Shown here: positions 1 through 6,691 of the stretch, piece by piece
How the letters are laid out: each line of letters opens with the position of its first letter
Numbering within the stretch: position 1 is the stretch's first letter
Assembly (NCBI GenBank): GCA_019239975.1
Contig: JAFAZE010000013.1
Location: forward strand, 1 to 35,350
DNA from: Streptosporangiaceae bacterium
GTDB taxonomy: Bacteria > Actinomycetota > Actinomycetes > Streptosporangiales > Streptosporangiaceae
Direction: 5' to 3'
DNA: 35,350 bases
The notes under the pieces: generated by a model
Told to the model about the DNA's origin: nothing
Databases searched by the model: none
The model's input: only the letters and a program-made list of their open reading frames with translations
Translations under genes and position numbers: made by a program

Positions 1-360
1 ACCCGCATCTCCACCCTCGATCAGCTGCGCGCGCACGCAACCGCCCACCACATCACCCTCACCGGCATACCCGCCGGTAAGCCATGCACCGACACGTACA
101 GCCCAACACTCGAAACAACCGCCAAGTTAAAAACAGACGCGCCCATACGACACCCACGTTTCCGCGATCACGGAGTGTGGTGCTGTTGGGGCGGAAGACG
201 ACAGTCTCCGCGTTCTACCCCTGCGCCGTATGAGCGGGCTCCGCGCCGTATGAGCGGGCTCCGCGCCGGATTTGGGTGCAATTTGCGTTGTGATAGCAGC
301 ACGGATCGCACCCAAACCCGTCGGCGGGCCATCCCGCGCCCAGTTGACGCGCGAGTTTGA
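1..360 (+). CDS. 3' end of an unrecognised protein gene, start outside window
   Basis: This frame is open from the first base to a TGA at 358-360, with no start in the window. Up to about base 128 it has the strong C/G third-position bias of a real gene (beginning TRISTLDQLRAHATAHHITL). After that the bias weakens and the frame crosses a dispersed repeat (124-171) and a 20-bp tandem repeat. It is therefore likely that only the first ~40 codons are genuine and that the original 3' end was disturbed by the repeat. I do not recognise a family. It could equally be the tail of a mobile-element gene, but nothing in the sequence shows that. Confidence 0.35.
   Translation, partial: TRISTLDQLRAHATAHHITLTGIPAGKPCTDTYSPTLETTAKLKTDAPIRHPRFRDHGVWCCWGGRRQSPRSTPAPYERAPRRMSGLRAGFGCNLRCDSSTDRTQTRRRAIPRPVDARV
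124..171. repeat. Dispersed intergenic repeat, copy 1
   Basis: The core ACGACACCCACGTTTCCG, followed by YGATCAYG and preceded at a distance by AAGTTAA, recurs at 13080-13120. The two copies differ by single substitutions and by 7 bp in the spacing between AAGTTAA and the core. Both lie just outside coding sequence. This suggests a family of short interspersed elements or a protein-binding repeat in this genome. Confidence 0.6.
223..262. repeat. 20-bp direct tandem repeat, two copies
   Basis: The unit GCGCCGTATGAGCGGGCTCC occurs twice exactly, at 223-242 and 243-262, followed by a partial third copy. It lies in apparently non-coding sequence beside the dispersed repeat. Confidence 0.8.
271..316. 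repeat. Inverted repeat with 9-bp arms
   Basis: TTTGGGTGC (271-279) is the exact reverse complement of GCACCCAAA (308-316), with 28 bases between. There is no T-tract, so a standard terminator is unlikely. It may be an end of a small element or a fortuitous palindrome. From here to 497 no gene is supported; the stretch also carries an imperfect repeat of CGCTGGAGGTGGGGGA near 369-403. Confidence 0.5.
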
Positions 361-497
361 CGGCTGGCGCTGGAGGTGGGGGACGACGCTGGAGGTGGGG
401 ACATGGCCGCCTGCGGTGGCTCGCGTTGCCGATGTGGAGCCGCGTCCGGTACCGGGAAACCGGCAGGCCCTTCGCGCCAGGGTGGGGCGCCCGCTGA

Positions 498-519
498 CCG
501 TAGCGTCAGACGCTGACGG
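498..519 (-). terminator. Hairpin downstream of the prion-like gene
   Basis: CCGT-AGCGTC and GACGCT-G-ACGG pair around a single central A to give about 10 base pairs with one bulged G. It begins 25 bases past the stop of the minus-strand gene at 544, so it may end that transcript. It lacks a U-tract, as many actinobacterial terminators do. Confidence 0.4.
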
Positions 520-543
520 CTGCAGGCACCCGTCGCGCCTGGC

Positions 544-933
544 TTAGTAGGGAGACTGCTGGTCGTCCGCGCTGGACCGGTTCTGCTGCCCGTACTGGCT
601 TGGCTGGTCTTGCTGGTTCCCGTACTGATCTTGCTGCTCTTGCTGCTGCCCGTACTGGTTCTGGTTCCCGTACTGGTCTTGCTGCTGCCCGTACTGGTCT
701 TGCTGGTTCCCGTACTGGTTCTGCTGGTCTTGCTGGTTCCCGTACTGGTTCTGGTTCCCGTACTGGTTCTGCTGGCTCTGCTGCCCCTGGTTCTGCTGTT
801 GTCCCTGGCTGTGCTGCTGCTGATCGCCTGCACCGAACTTCTGCTCCGCAGCGTGCTCGGCGTCCTGGACCTGCTGGGGGTGGTCTTGTGCGTACTGCTC
901 CGCGTCGTTCTTGAACTTGTCGAACTCGCTCAT
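544..933 (-). CDS. Small protein with Q/N/Y/G-rich prion-like repeat domain
   Basis: About 129 residues. The start is chosen at the second of two adjacent ATG codons because GGAG lies 6 bases upstream; the first ATG (936) is also possible. The first ~35 residues (MSEFDKFKNDAEQYAQDHPQ) are charged and predicted helical, and resemble the start of the small MT0933-like 'antitoxin' proteins of actinobacteria. The remainder is almost only Gln, Asn, Tyr, Gly and Asp, and contains eight QYG motifs in units such as QNQYGNQ and QDQYGQQ. Such composition is typical of prion-like, phase-separating or amyloid-prone domains. There is no signal peptide, so it should be cytoplasmic. It lies downstream of the roadblock and kinase genes on the same strand but is separated by 400 bp, so it probably has its own promoter. 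The function is unknown. The opposite strand reads as a hydrophobic Leu/Val frame, which is a shadow. Confidence 0.75.
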   Translation of the reverse strand: MSEFDKFKNDAEQYAQDHPQQVQDAEHAAEQKFGAGDQQQHSQGQQQNQGQQSQQNQYGNQNQYGNQQDQQNQYGNQQDQYGQQQDQYGNQNQYGQQQEQQDQYGNQQDQPSQYGQQNRSSADDQQSPY

Positions 934-1334
934 CATGATCTCCGTCCGTAACACGTCTCGGAACGTCCCGCCCCGCCGGCGCTCTGCGCCCGGACATTGG
1001 CGCTACCCAAGGCCGGCGGCCCGACACCTCGCGGCTCGATTCATCTCGAGGGCGGCAGCTACGCGACGGCCGTGAACGGTGATTCCCCCCGACTCGTATC
1101 TGGCACTGGCTGGCGGACAGCCACGTCTCGTTCCGTAACCATGGGTTTATGAGACCGGAACCATCCGAACACCGGCATCCATCCAGCGGACCCCGGCTGG
1201 CCGCCAGCCGCCTGATTCTGGGTTACGGACTGTGCCGAGAACGGGCGGGTGACCATGACTCAACTCGCGTCATCGAGACTCGCGTCATCGAGACTCGCGT
1301 CATTGAGGCCGAGGATGTAACCGCGAGCGCGGCG
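934..1334. other. 400-bp gene-free interval
   Basis: No convincing gene is seen. A 65-codon minus-strand frame (1059-1256) has no good ribosome site and unremarkable composition. The interval should hold the promoter of the minus-strand prion-like gene and carries the 15-bp triplet repeat at 1263-1307. Confidence 0.5.
1263..1307. repeat. 15-bp tandem repeat, three copies
   Basis: ACTCGCGTCATCGAG is repeated at 1263, 1278 and 1293; the last copy has one change (CATTGAG). It lies 28 bp beyond the stop codon of the roadblock gene, in non-coding sequence. Confidence 0.85.
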
Positions 1335-1754
1335 TCACGGCCGGGCGCCGTCCGCCTGGGTGCGCGTGGCGGGCGTCAGGATGTCGCCGACGGCCTCGAC
1401 CAGCAGCGTCATCTCGTAGGCGACGAGTTCCATCTCACATTCCGGCGCGGCGAGCACCGCCAGGCTGGAGCCGTCGCTGATGGCCTTCACCACCATCACC
1501 CCGCGCTCCATCTCCACCAGCGCCTGGATCACCGTCCCGCCCTCGAACATCCGCGCCGCCCCCTCGGCGAGGCTGGCCAGACCGGAGGTGATGGCACACA
1601 ACTGCCCGGCGCGATCGGGCGGGATGGCGTCGGAGACCGCCAGCGGTACCCCGTCGGCCGACACGACTATCGCGTGCGCGACGTCCTCGATCCGCTGGGT
1701 GAAGTCGGTGACCAGCCAGTCCAGCCTGGGTTTCACCTCGTCCGCGTTAGGCAA
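1335..1754 (-). CDS. Roadblock/LC7 domain protein (CvnB-like)
   Basis: 139 residues covering a whole roadblock/LC7 (MglB-like) fold: an N-terminal helix (RLDWLVTDFTQRIEDVAHAI), the VVSADGVPLAVS strand pair, then a helix and sheet ending near TLLVEAVGDIL. In Streptomyces conservons the CvnB roadblock protein couples a membrane kinase (CvnA) to a small GTPase (CvnD). It lies 33 bp downstream of the CvnA-like kinase on the same strand, so the two are probably co-transcribed. The expected next genes, CvnC (DUF742) and CvnD (GTPase), are not here. The family assignment is secure; the partner is an inference from context. Confidence 0.88.
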   Translation of the reverse strand: MPNADEVKPRLDWLVTDFTQRIEDVAHAIVVSADGVPLAVSDAIPPDRAGQLCAITSGLASLAEGAARMFEGGTVIQALVEMERGVMVVKAISDGSSLAVLAAPECEMELVAYEMTLLVEAVGDILTPATRTQADGARP

Positions 1755-1787
1755 CGCCCCGCCCCTTCCTGCTGCCGTGACCGCTAG

Positions 1788-4646
1788 TCACGCATCATCG
1801 TCCGCCGGCCTGCCGGCCCGGGTACCGGCCACGCTCTCCGCCCGGCGGGTACCCCGCTGCAGCCCCGCCAGCCGCGCGCGGATCTTGTCCGGCGACCGCC
1901 GCGGGACGGCCGGCGCCGGCCCCGATGGCCCCGGTGATCCCAGTGATCCCGGTGGCAGCAGATGAGCCGGTGGCACCCGTGGCACCGTACCCCCGGCGGC
2001 TTCGCCCTCTCCGGCGACCCCCCCGTATCCGGCGGAGCCCCAGGTCCCAGGCTCCGCCGGCGCTGATACCGCTGGGGCGGCCTCCGCCGCCGCGAACCTC
2101 GCAGGCCGGGCCCTGGCGGTGGCCCCGGCGGTGGCCCCGGTGGAGGCCCCGGTGGAGGCGGTGGCGGTGGCGGCGGCCGGCGCGCGGCGGATCCCAGGCG
2201 CCGATCCCGGGACGATGTTCGCGCGCGGGATGCGCTGCGGCAGCCCGGCGGCGGTGAGCTGCCCGCGGACCGGCGTGGCCGCCGATTCCGCGGCGCGCCA
2301 GCCGGCGTCGGCCGGCGACTCCCAGGCGGCCTGCGCCGCCACGCCGGGCTGCTCCGGGGTTCCGGTCCCCTGTGCCGGCACCGGACCACGGAACCACTCC
2401 GACGCCATCAGCTCATAGATCGGCTCGGCCTCCGGCTCCTCGTGGCGGCCCGCACCGGATCGCTCCGGAAGCGCGGCGGGAGCGGCGGGCGCGGTGTGTG
2501 CGGCGGCTGGGGCCGTGACGAGAGAGTCACTGTCCGGCTCGGCCGCGTCCCTTCCGTTCGGCCCGTCTCGTCCGTTCTGCTCGTCCTTCCCGCCGGTTCC
2601 GGAGAGGATCGCCCTGCGGATGGACCGGTTGCGGCCGAACGCCGACCAGCCGCCCGCGGCGGCGTCGGTCCTGGGGGCGCTCGCGGCCTGTGCCCCCGCC
2701 CATCCGGCGTTGCCGCCTTCCTTGGTGACCAGTATCTGCGGTATCCACACCAGTGCCGTCATCCCCCGCGGGGATGCCTGCTGCAGCCGCACCCGGACGC
2801 CGTGCCGCGCCGCCAGGTGCGACACCGCGAACAAACCCATGTGCCGGGACACCGAGACGTCCGCCACGGGCGGGTTGTCCAGCCGCCAGTTGAGCTGCGC
2901 CAGCCGCTCGGCGGGGATGCCGACGCCGGTGTCGGTGACCTCGATCAGTACCCCGCCGCTGTTCAGCAGGCGGCCGGAGACCTCAACCTGGCTGTCCCTG
3001 GACGAGAACAAGGTGGCGTTCTCGATGATCTCGGCGAGCAGGTGAACGATGTCGTTGACCGCCTGGCCCAGTACCGCGACACCCGGCTGGACGTTCGCCA
3101 CGACGCGGTTGTACTCCAGGATCTCGGAGACGGCGGCGCGCACCAGATCGGCCAGGGCGACCGGCTCCGCCCACTTGCGCGCCGGCTCGTGGCCGGCCAG
3201 CACCAGCAGGTTCTCCGAATGCCGGCGCATGCGGGTGACAAGGTGATCCATGGTGAACAGGTTCGACAGCCGGTCGGGGTCGTCCTCGCCCTGTTCCTGT
3301 GAGTCGATCAGCCGCACCAGCCGTTCGAGCAGTGACTGGTTCCGCCTGGACAGGCTGACGAACATCGCGTTCATGTTGTTGCGCAGCATGGCCTCGTTGC
3401 CCGCCAGCCGCACCGCTTCCCTGTGCACCTGGTCGAACGCGCGTGCCACCTGTCCTATCTCGTCGACCGAGTGCACACTGACCGGCACCACGTCGACGCT
3501 GGCCGGCGGATCCTCGGCGTCGGCGAGCTCATGCACCTTCTCCGGCAGCCGCATGCCCGCGATCTCCAGCGCGTCAGAGCGCAGCACCCGCAGCGGCCGG
3601 ACCATGGACCGGGCGACGATGAACGTGCCGATGGCCGCGATGAGCAGCAGGGCCAGCGAAAGGAGCCCGGTGAGCACGGCCGCTCCCCCGGCGCCCCGCT
3701 GCAGGGCCTGGCTCTGCGATACGACGGAGGAGGCCAGCTGTTCCTCGACCGTGCGCAGGCGGTTGACCGTGCTGGACATCGACGTGTACCACTGGCCGGG
3801 TGAGACGTCCACCTGCTGAGGGTTGCCGGCGTCGATCGCGAGCTGTTCCAGCACCTGGTCCTGGTCGGTGGCCTGGCCGGGCAGCGCGTTGCTGAAAAGC
3901 TGCTGCTGAGCCAGCGTGGCCGAGGTCTGGAACTGCGACAGGTCGGCGGCCTGCTGAGCCTGGGCGGCCGTGAGCTGGTCGGGCGCACCGAGTTCGAACT
4001 GCCCCTCGATGAGCGCGGCGTACAGGATCGCGCGCTGCTGCGAGACGTCGTTCTTCATCCGGGACAGCGAGCTGAGCGTCCGGACGGTGTCCGCCAGCGC
4101 GGAGTTGGCGCTGCCTTCCGCGATCTCATCGTTGAACGAGAGCAGGTCGCCGACGGCCGCCGAATACTCGATGATCAGCGGCGAGGCGGAACCGCTGCCC
4201 TGCGCGGTGAGGCGCAACCCGGGCAGGTCGCTGAGCCTTGCCAGGACGACGTTCACCTTGTCCTGGGCCGCGACCGGGTAGCTGCTGCCGATGCCGGCCG
4301 ACAGGCTCCGCACCCGGGCGCCCCACGCGTCGGTGACCGCGTACTGCTTCCGCAGGCCCGCCAGGCCCGGCGACGGGCGCCCCGCGGCGATGTAGCCGGC
4401 CGTGAGATCGCGCTCGTCTTCCAGGGCCTGGGCCAGCCCGGTGACCTGCTGACCGAGCAGCGCAAGCTGCGTGACCTGGCTGAACTGGTCGGCACTGCCG
4501 TTCGCGGCGGCCACTCGCAGGGCGCCGAAGGTCAGGCCTATCAGGGTCGGTATCGTGATGAGGGCGATAAGCCGCCACGTCACGCGCCAGTTGCGCAGCG
4601 CCAGGGACGAGCCCGGTAGACCGACGTCAGGTGCATGGTGACCCAT
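1788..4646 (-). CDS. Conservon-type sensor histidine kinase (NIT, HAMP, HATPase; CvnA-like)
   Basis: 952 residues. A transmembrane helix at ~24-46 and another at ~320-346 flank a large extracytoplasmic helical region that fits a nitrate/nitrite-sensing (NIT) domain. A HAMP-like linker follows (~347-415). The dimerisation helix carries TMDHLVTRMRRHSENL (~465-480). The ATPase domain shows an N box (LLAEIIENATLFS, Asn ~543), a G1 box (DTGVGIP, ~572) and a G2-like GLFAVSHLAARHG. Residues beyond ~640 are Ala/Pro/Gly-rich and look disordered, as in other CvnA proteins. The start ATG has GAGG 9 bases upstream. It likely signals to the roadblock protein encoded next. Two CTGATCAG sites lie just upstream of the start. 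Confidence 0.9.
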   Translation of the reverse strand: MGHHAPDVGLPGSSLALRNWRVTWRLIALITIPTLIGLTFGALRVAAANGSADQFSQVTQLALLGQQVTGLAQALEDERDLTAGYIAAGRPSPGLAGLRKQYAVTDAWGARVRSLSAGIGSSYPVAAQDKVNVVLARLSDLPGLRLTAQGSGSASPLIIEYSAAVGDLLSFNDEIAEGSANSALADTVRTLSSLSRMKNDVSQQRAILYAALIEGQFELGAPDQLTAAQAQQAADLSQFQTSATLAQQQLFSNALPGQATDQDQVLEQLAIDAGNPQQVDVSPGQWYTSMSSTVNRLRTVEEQLASSVVSQSQALQRGAGGAAVLTGLLSLALLLIAAIGTFIVARSMVRPLRVLRSDALEIAGMRLPEKVHELADAEDPPASVDVVPVSVHSVDEIGQVARAFDQVHREAVRLAGNEAMLRNNMNAMFVSLSRRNQSLLERLVRLIDSQEQGEDDPDRLSNLFTMDHLVTRMRRHSENLLVLAGHEPARKWAEPVALADLVRAAVSEILEYNRVVANVQPGVAVLGQAVNDIVHLLAEIIENATLFSSRDSQVEVSGRLLNSGGVLIEVTDTGVGIPAERLAQLNWRLDNPPVADVSVSRHMGLFAVSHLAARHGVRVRLQQASPRGMTALVWIPQILVTKEGGNAGWAGAQAASAPRTDAAAGGWSAFGRNRSIRRAILSGTGGKDEQNGRDGPNGRDAAEPDSDSLVTAPAAAHTAPAAPAALPERSGAGRHEEPEAEPIYELMASEWFRGPVPAQGTGTPEQPGVAAQAAWESPADAGWRAAESAATPVRGQLTAAGLPQRIPRANIVPGSAPGIRRAPAAATATASTGASTGATAGATARARPARFAAAEAAPAVSAPAEPGTWGSAGYGGVAGEGEAAGGTVPRVPPAHLLPPGSLGSPGPSGPAPAVPRRSPDKIRARLAGLQRGTRRAESVAGTRAGRPADDDA

Positions 4647-5037
4647 CGCTCGTGCCCTCGCTGTAATACCTGATCAGCAGACCTATGTCGCTCTGATCAG
4701 AAGTCGGCCCAGTGGCCACACACTAACCCAACCGCAAGCGACACAAGGGCAATATCCCGACATACTGCGAATTAAGCACCGAGTGGGCCACCGGCGCATG
4801 AGATCCGCACCCGGCGGCGCCCGGGAGCCGGCGCGCCCGCGCACGAGTTCGTCGCGAAACGGAGGGAAACGCCGTTTTCGCCGGCGCTGAGCGGATGCGG
4901 CGGAAATTTCGCCATTCAAGACATATCAAAAGAGGCCCGACTCTAGCCTTGTCCCATATCTCATGCCTGCCAGCGACGGCGCCGGTTCCACGGGCGTCCG
5001 CTGACGGGCAGGCCCGGACATCACGTGGGGGGAGGCC
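4647..5037. promoter_or_regulatory. Divergent intergenic region between kinase and solute-binding protein genes
   Basis: 391 bp with no supported gene. It must hold the promoters of both divergent genes. The one clear structure is the CTGATCAG pair at 4670-4700. No confident -35/-10 pairs could be assigned by eye. Confidence 0.5.
4670..4700. promoter_or_regulatory. Twin CTGATCAG palindromes, candidate operator
   Basis: The self-complementary octamer CTGATCAG occurs at 4670-4677 and again at 4693-4700. The repeats start 23 bp apart, about two helical turns, so a dimeric regulator could bind both on one DNA face. They lie 24-54 bp upstream of the kinase start codon. Confidence 0.45.
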
Positions 5038-6624
5038 ATGATGGTCGGCTCAACGGGGCGAAGGCCAGCGCGCGGATACCTCATCGCGGCGGCGGCCGCG
5101 GTCTTCGCCGTCGCGGTGGCCGCCTGCGGGACCGGCACGTCCACCTCCGGAACGGCCGGCGCGCCGCAGTCCGGTTCGCTGACGGTGCTGGAGGGATCCG
5201 GGTTCGCCGGCGACTGGCCGGCCGGGCTCGACCCGGCGACCAACATCGACGGCGCCGCCGACCAGAGCCAGATGGACGCCATCTACGGCGAGCTGTTCGA
5301 GCTCGGGCCCAAGGGCGCCATCATCTCCGACCTGGCCACCGGGTATTCCTTCTCGAAGGACGCCAAGACCTTCACGATCACGCTTCGCCGGGGCGTGAAG
5401 TTCGCCGACGGCACGCCGTTCAACGCCGCGGCGGTGGTCTGGAACATCGAGCGCGACCTCGCCTCGTCATGCTGCAAACTAGGCTGGCCGCTCAGGTCCG
5501 TCACCGCGACCGGTCCGTACACGGTCCAGGTCAGGCTCCCGGTGCCGGACGGCGCGTTCATCAACCAGATCTTCGACTCCACCGCGGACTGGATCGCCTC
5601 GCCGGCCGCGGTGCAGAAGATGGGGGAGAAGGCGTTCGCGCTCAAGCCGGTCGGCGCGGGCCCGTTCGTCGTGGTCAGCGACACGCCCAGCTCGGTGCTC
5701 GTGCTGAAGAAGAACCCGAACTACTGGCAGAAGGGGCGCCCCTACCTCGACTCGCTCACCTTCAAGGCCGTCGGCAGCGACGAGGCGGCCTACGAGGCGA
5801 TGCTCGCCGGGAACGGCCAGCTTTACGAGGACATGTCCACGCCGTCCCTGCTCACCCAGGCGGCGCAGCATTTCAACGTGGAGAACCAGCTCGGCACGTC
5901 GCCGTACGACCTGCAGCTCAACACGCTGGCGCCGCCGTTCAGCAACATCAAGGCGCGGGAGGCGATCTACGCCGCGACCAACTTCGAGCCGATCCTGCAG
6001 CACGTGTTCGGCGACCTGTACCCGGTAACGGAGGGGTTCACCGGCCCCGGCGGGATCTGCTACCAGCCGACGGTTCCCGGTTACCCGCCCTACAACCTGG
6101 CGCTGGCGAAGTCGCTGGTCAGGCAGCTCGGCGGCCTGACGGTGAACCTGGGCACGATCCAGAGCCTGGTGGCGCAGGAGACCACCGAGGCGCTGCAGAC
6201 GGAGTGGGCCGCGGCGGGCATCAAGACCACCATCAGCAGCTACCCGCTGGCGTCGCTGATCGCCCAGTACACGTCGAGGAGGTGGCAGGCGATGGTGCAG
6301 ACGGCCGGCTCCTACGACCCGGCGGCGGGCGTCGGCGTCGGCTTCCGGTTCTCCTCGCTGTCGCTGTTCAGCGGGGTGCACGACCCGCACCTGGACAACC
6401 TGCTTTACCAGGCCACGGCGACGATCGACCTGAGCCAGCGCTGCTCGCTTTACGGCCAGGCCGCGCAGTACATCGCGCAGAAGTACTACGGGCCCTTCTA
6501 CTTCGCGTTCGCGCCGGCCAACATCGCGGTCAAGGGCGTGACAGGACCCGGCATAACCGAGCCGCTGCCGTCGGTCGTGGTGACCCCGACCATCTTGTGG
6601 GAGGACGTGTCCTACACCGGCTGA
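5038..6624 (+). CDS. ABC transporter substrate-binding lipoprotein, family 5 (peptide/solute)
   Basis: 528 residues. A cationic N-terminus, a hydrophobic stretch and the lipobox AVAAC (Cys ~30) mark an exported lipoprotein. The mature part follows the SBP_bac_5 pattern: a start around GSGFAGDWPAGLDPA, the family signature region LRRGVKFADGTPFNAAAVVWNIERD (shown here as LRRGVKFADGTPF), and GAGPFVV with NPNYWQKGRPYLDSL. It would capture a peptide or another organic solute outside the cell. GGGGGGAGG sits just before two adjacent ATGs, and the second (5041) is an equally good start. No permease or ATPase genes follow, so it is an orphan component here. Immediately downstream lies the decayed GH3 gene in the opposite orientation. 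Confidence 0.9.
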   Translation: MMVGSTGRRPARGYLIAAAAAVFAVAVAACGTGTSTSGTAGAPQSGSLTVLEGSGFAGDWPAGLDPATNIDGAADQSQMDAIYGELFELGPKGAIISDLATGYSFSKDAKTFTITLRRGVKFADGTPFNAAAVVWNIERDLASSCCKLGWPLRSVTATGPYTVQVRLPVPDGAFINQIFDSTADWIASPAAVQKMGEKAFALKPVGAGPFVVVSDTPSSVLVLKKNPNYWQKGRPYLDSLTFKAVGSDEAAYEAMLAGNGQLYEDMSTPSLLTQAAQHFNVENQLGTSPYDLQLNTLAPPFSNIKAREAIYAATNFEPILQHVFGDLYPVTEGFTGPGGICYQPTVPGYPPYNLALAKSLVRQLGGLTVNLGTIQSLVAQETTEALQTEWAAAGIKTTISSYPLASLIAQYTSRRWQAMVQTAGSYDPAAGVGVGFRFSSLSLFSGVHDPHLDNLLYQATATIDLSQRCSLYGQAAQYIAQKYYGPFYFAFAPANIAVKGVTGPGITEPLPSVVVTPTILWEDVSYTG

Positions 6625-6691
6625 GGTGCTGTCCATACCGCTGGCAGCCCCAGTACGCTTGCGGCGGATCCGCCGACGGCGCACAGCAGGG

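Noticed and set aside
271..316. Inverted repeat as an insertion-sequence terminal repeat pair
   Set aside because: The arms are only 28 bp apart with no transposase or target duplication between or around them, so it is listed simply as an inverted repeat.
610..951. 113-codon plus-strand frame of almost pure Leu/Val/Pro that looks like a membrane peptide
   Set aside because: It is the exact antisense of the Gln/Asn/Tyr-rich repeat gene (CAG, TAC and AAC codons read backwards) and has no independent ribosome site or normal membrane-protein composition.
1059..1256. 65-codon minus-strand frame in the gene-free interval
   Set aside because: There is no good Shine-Dalgarno, no third-position bias and no recognisable feature.
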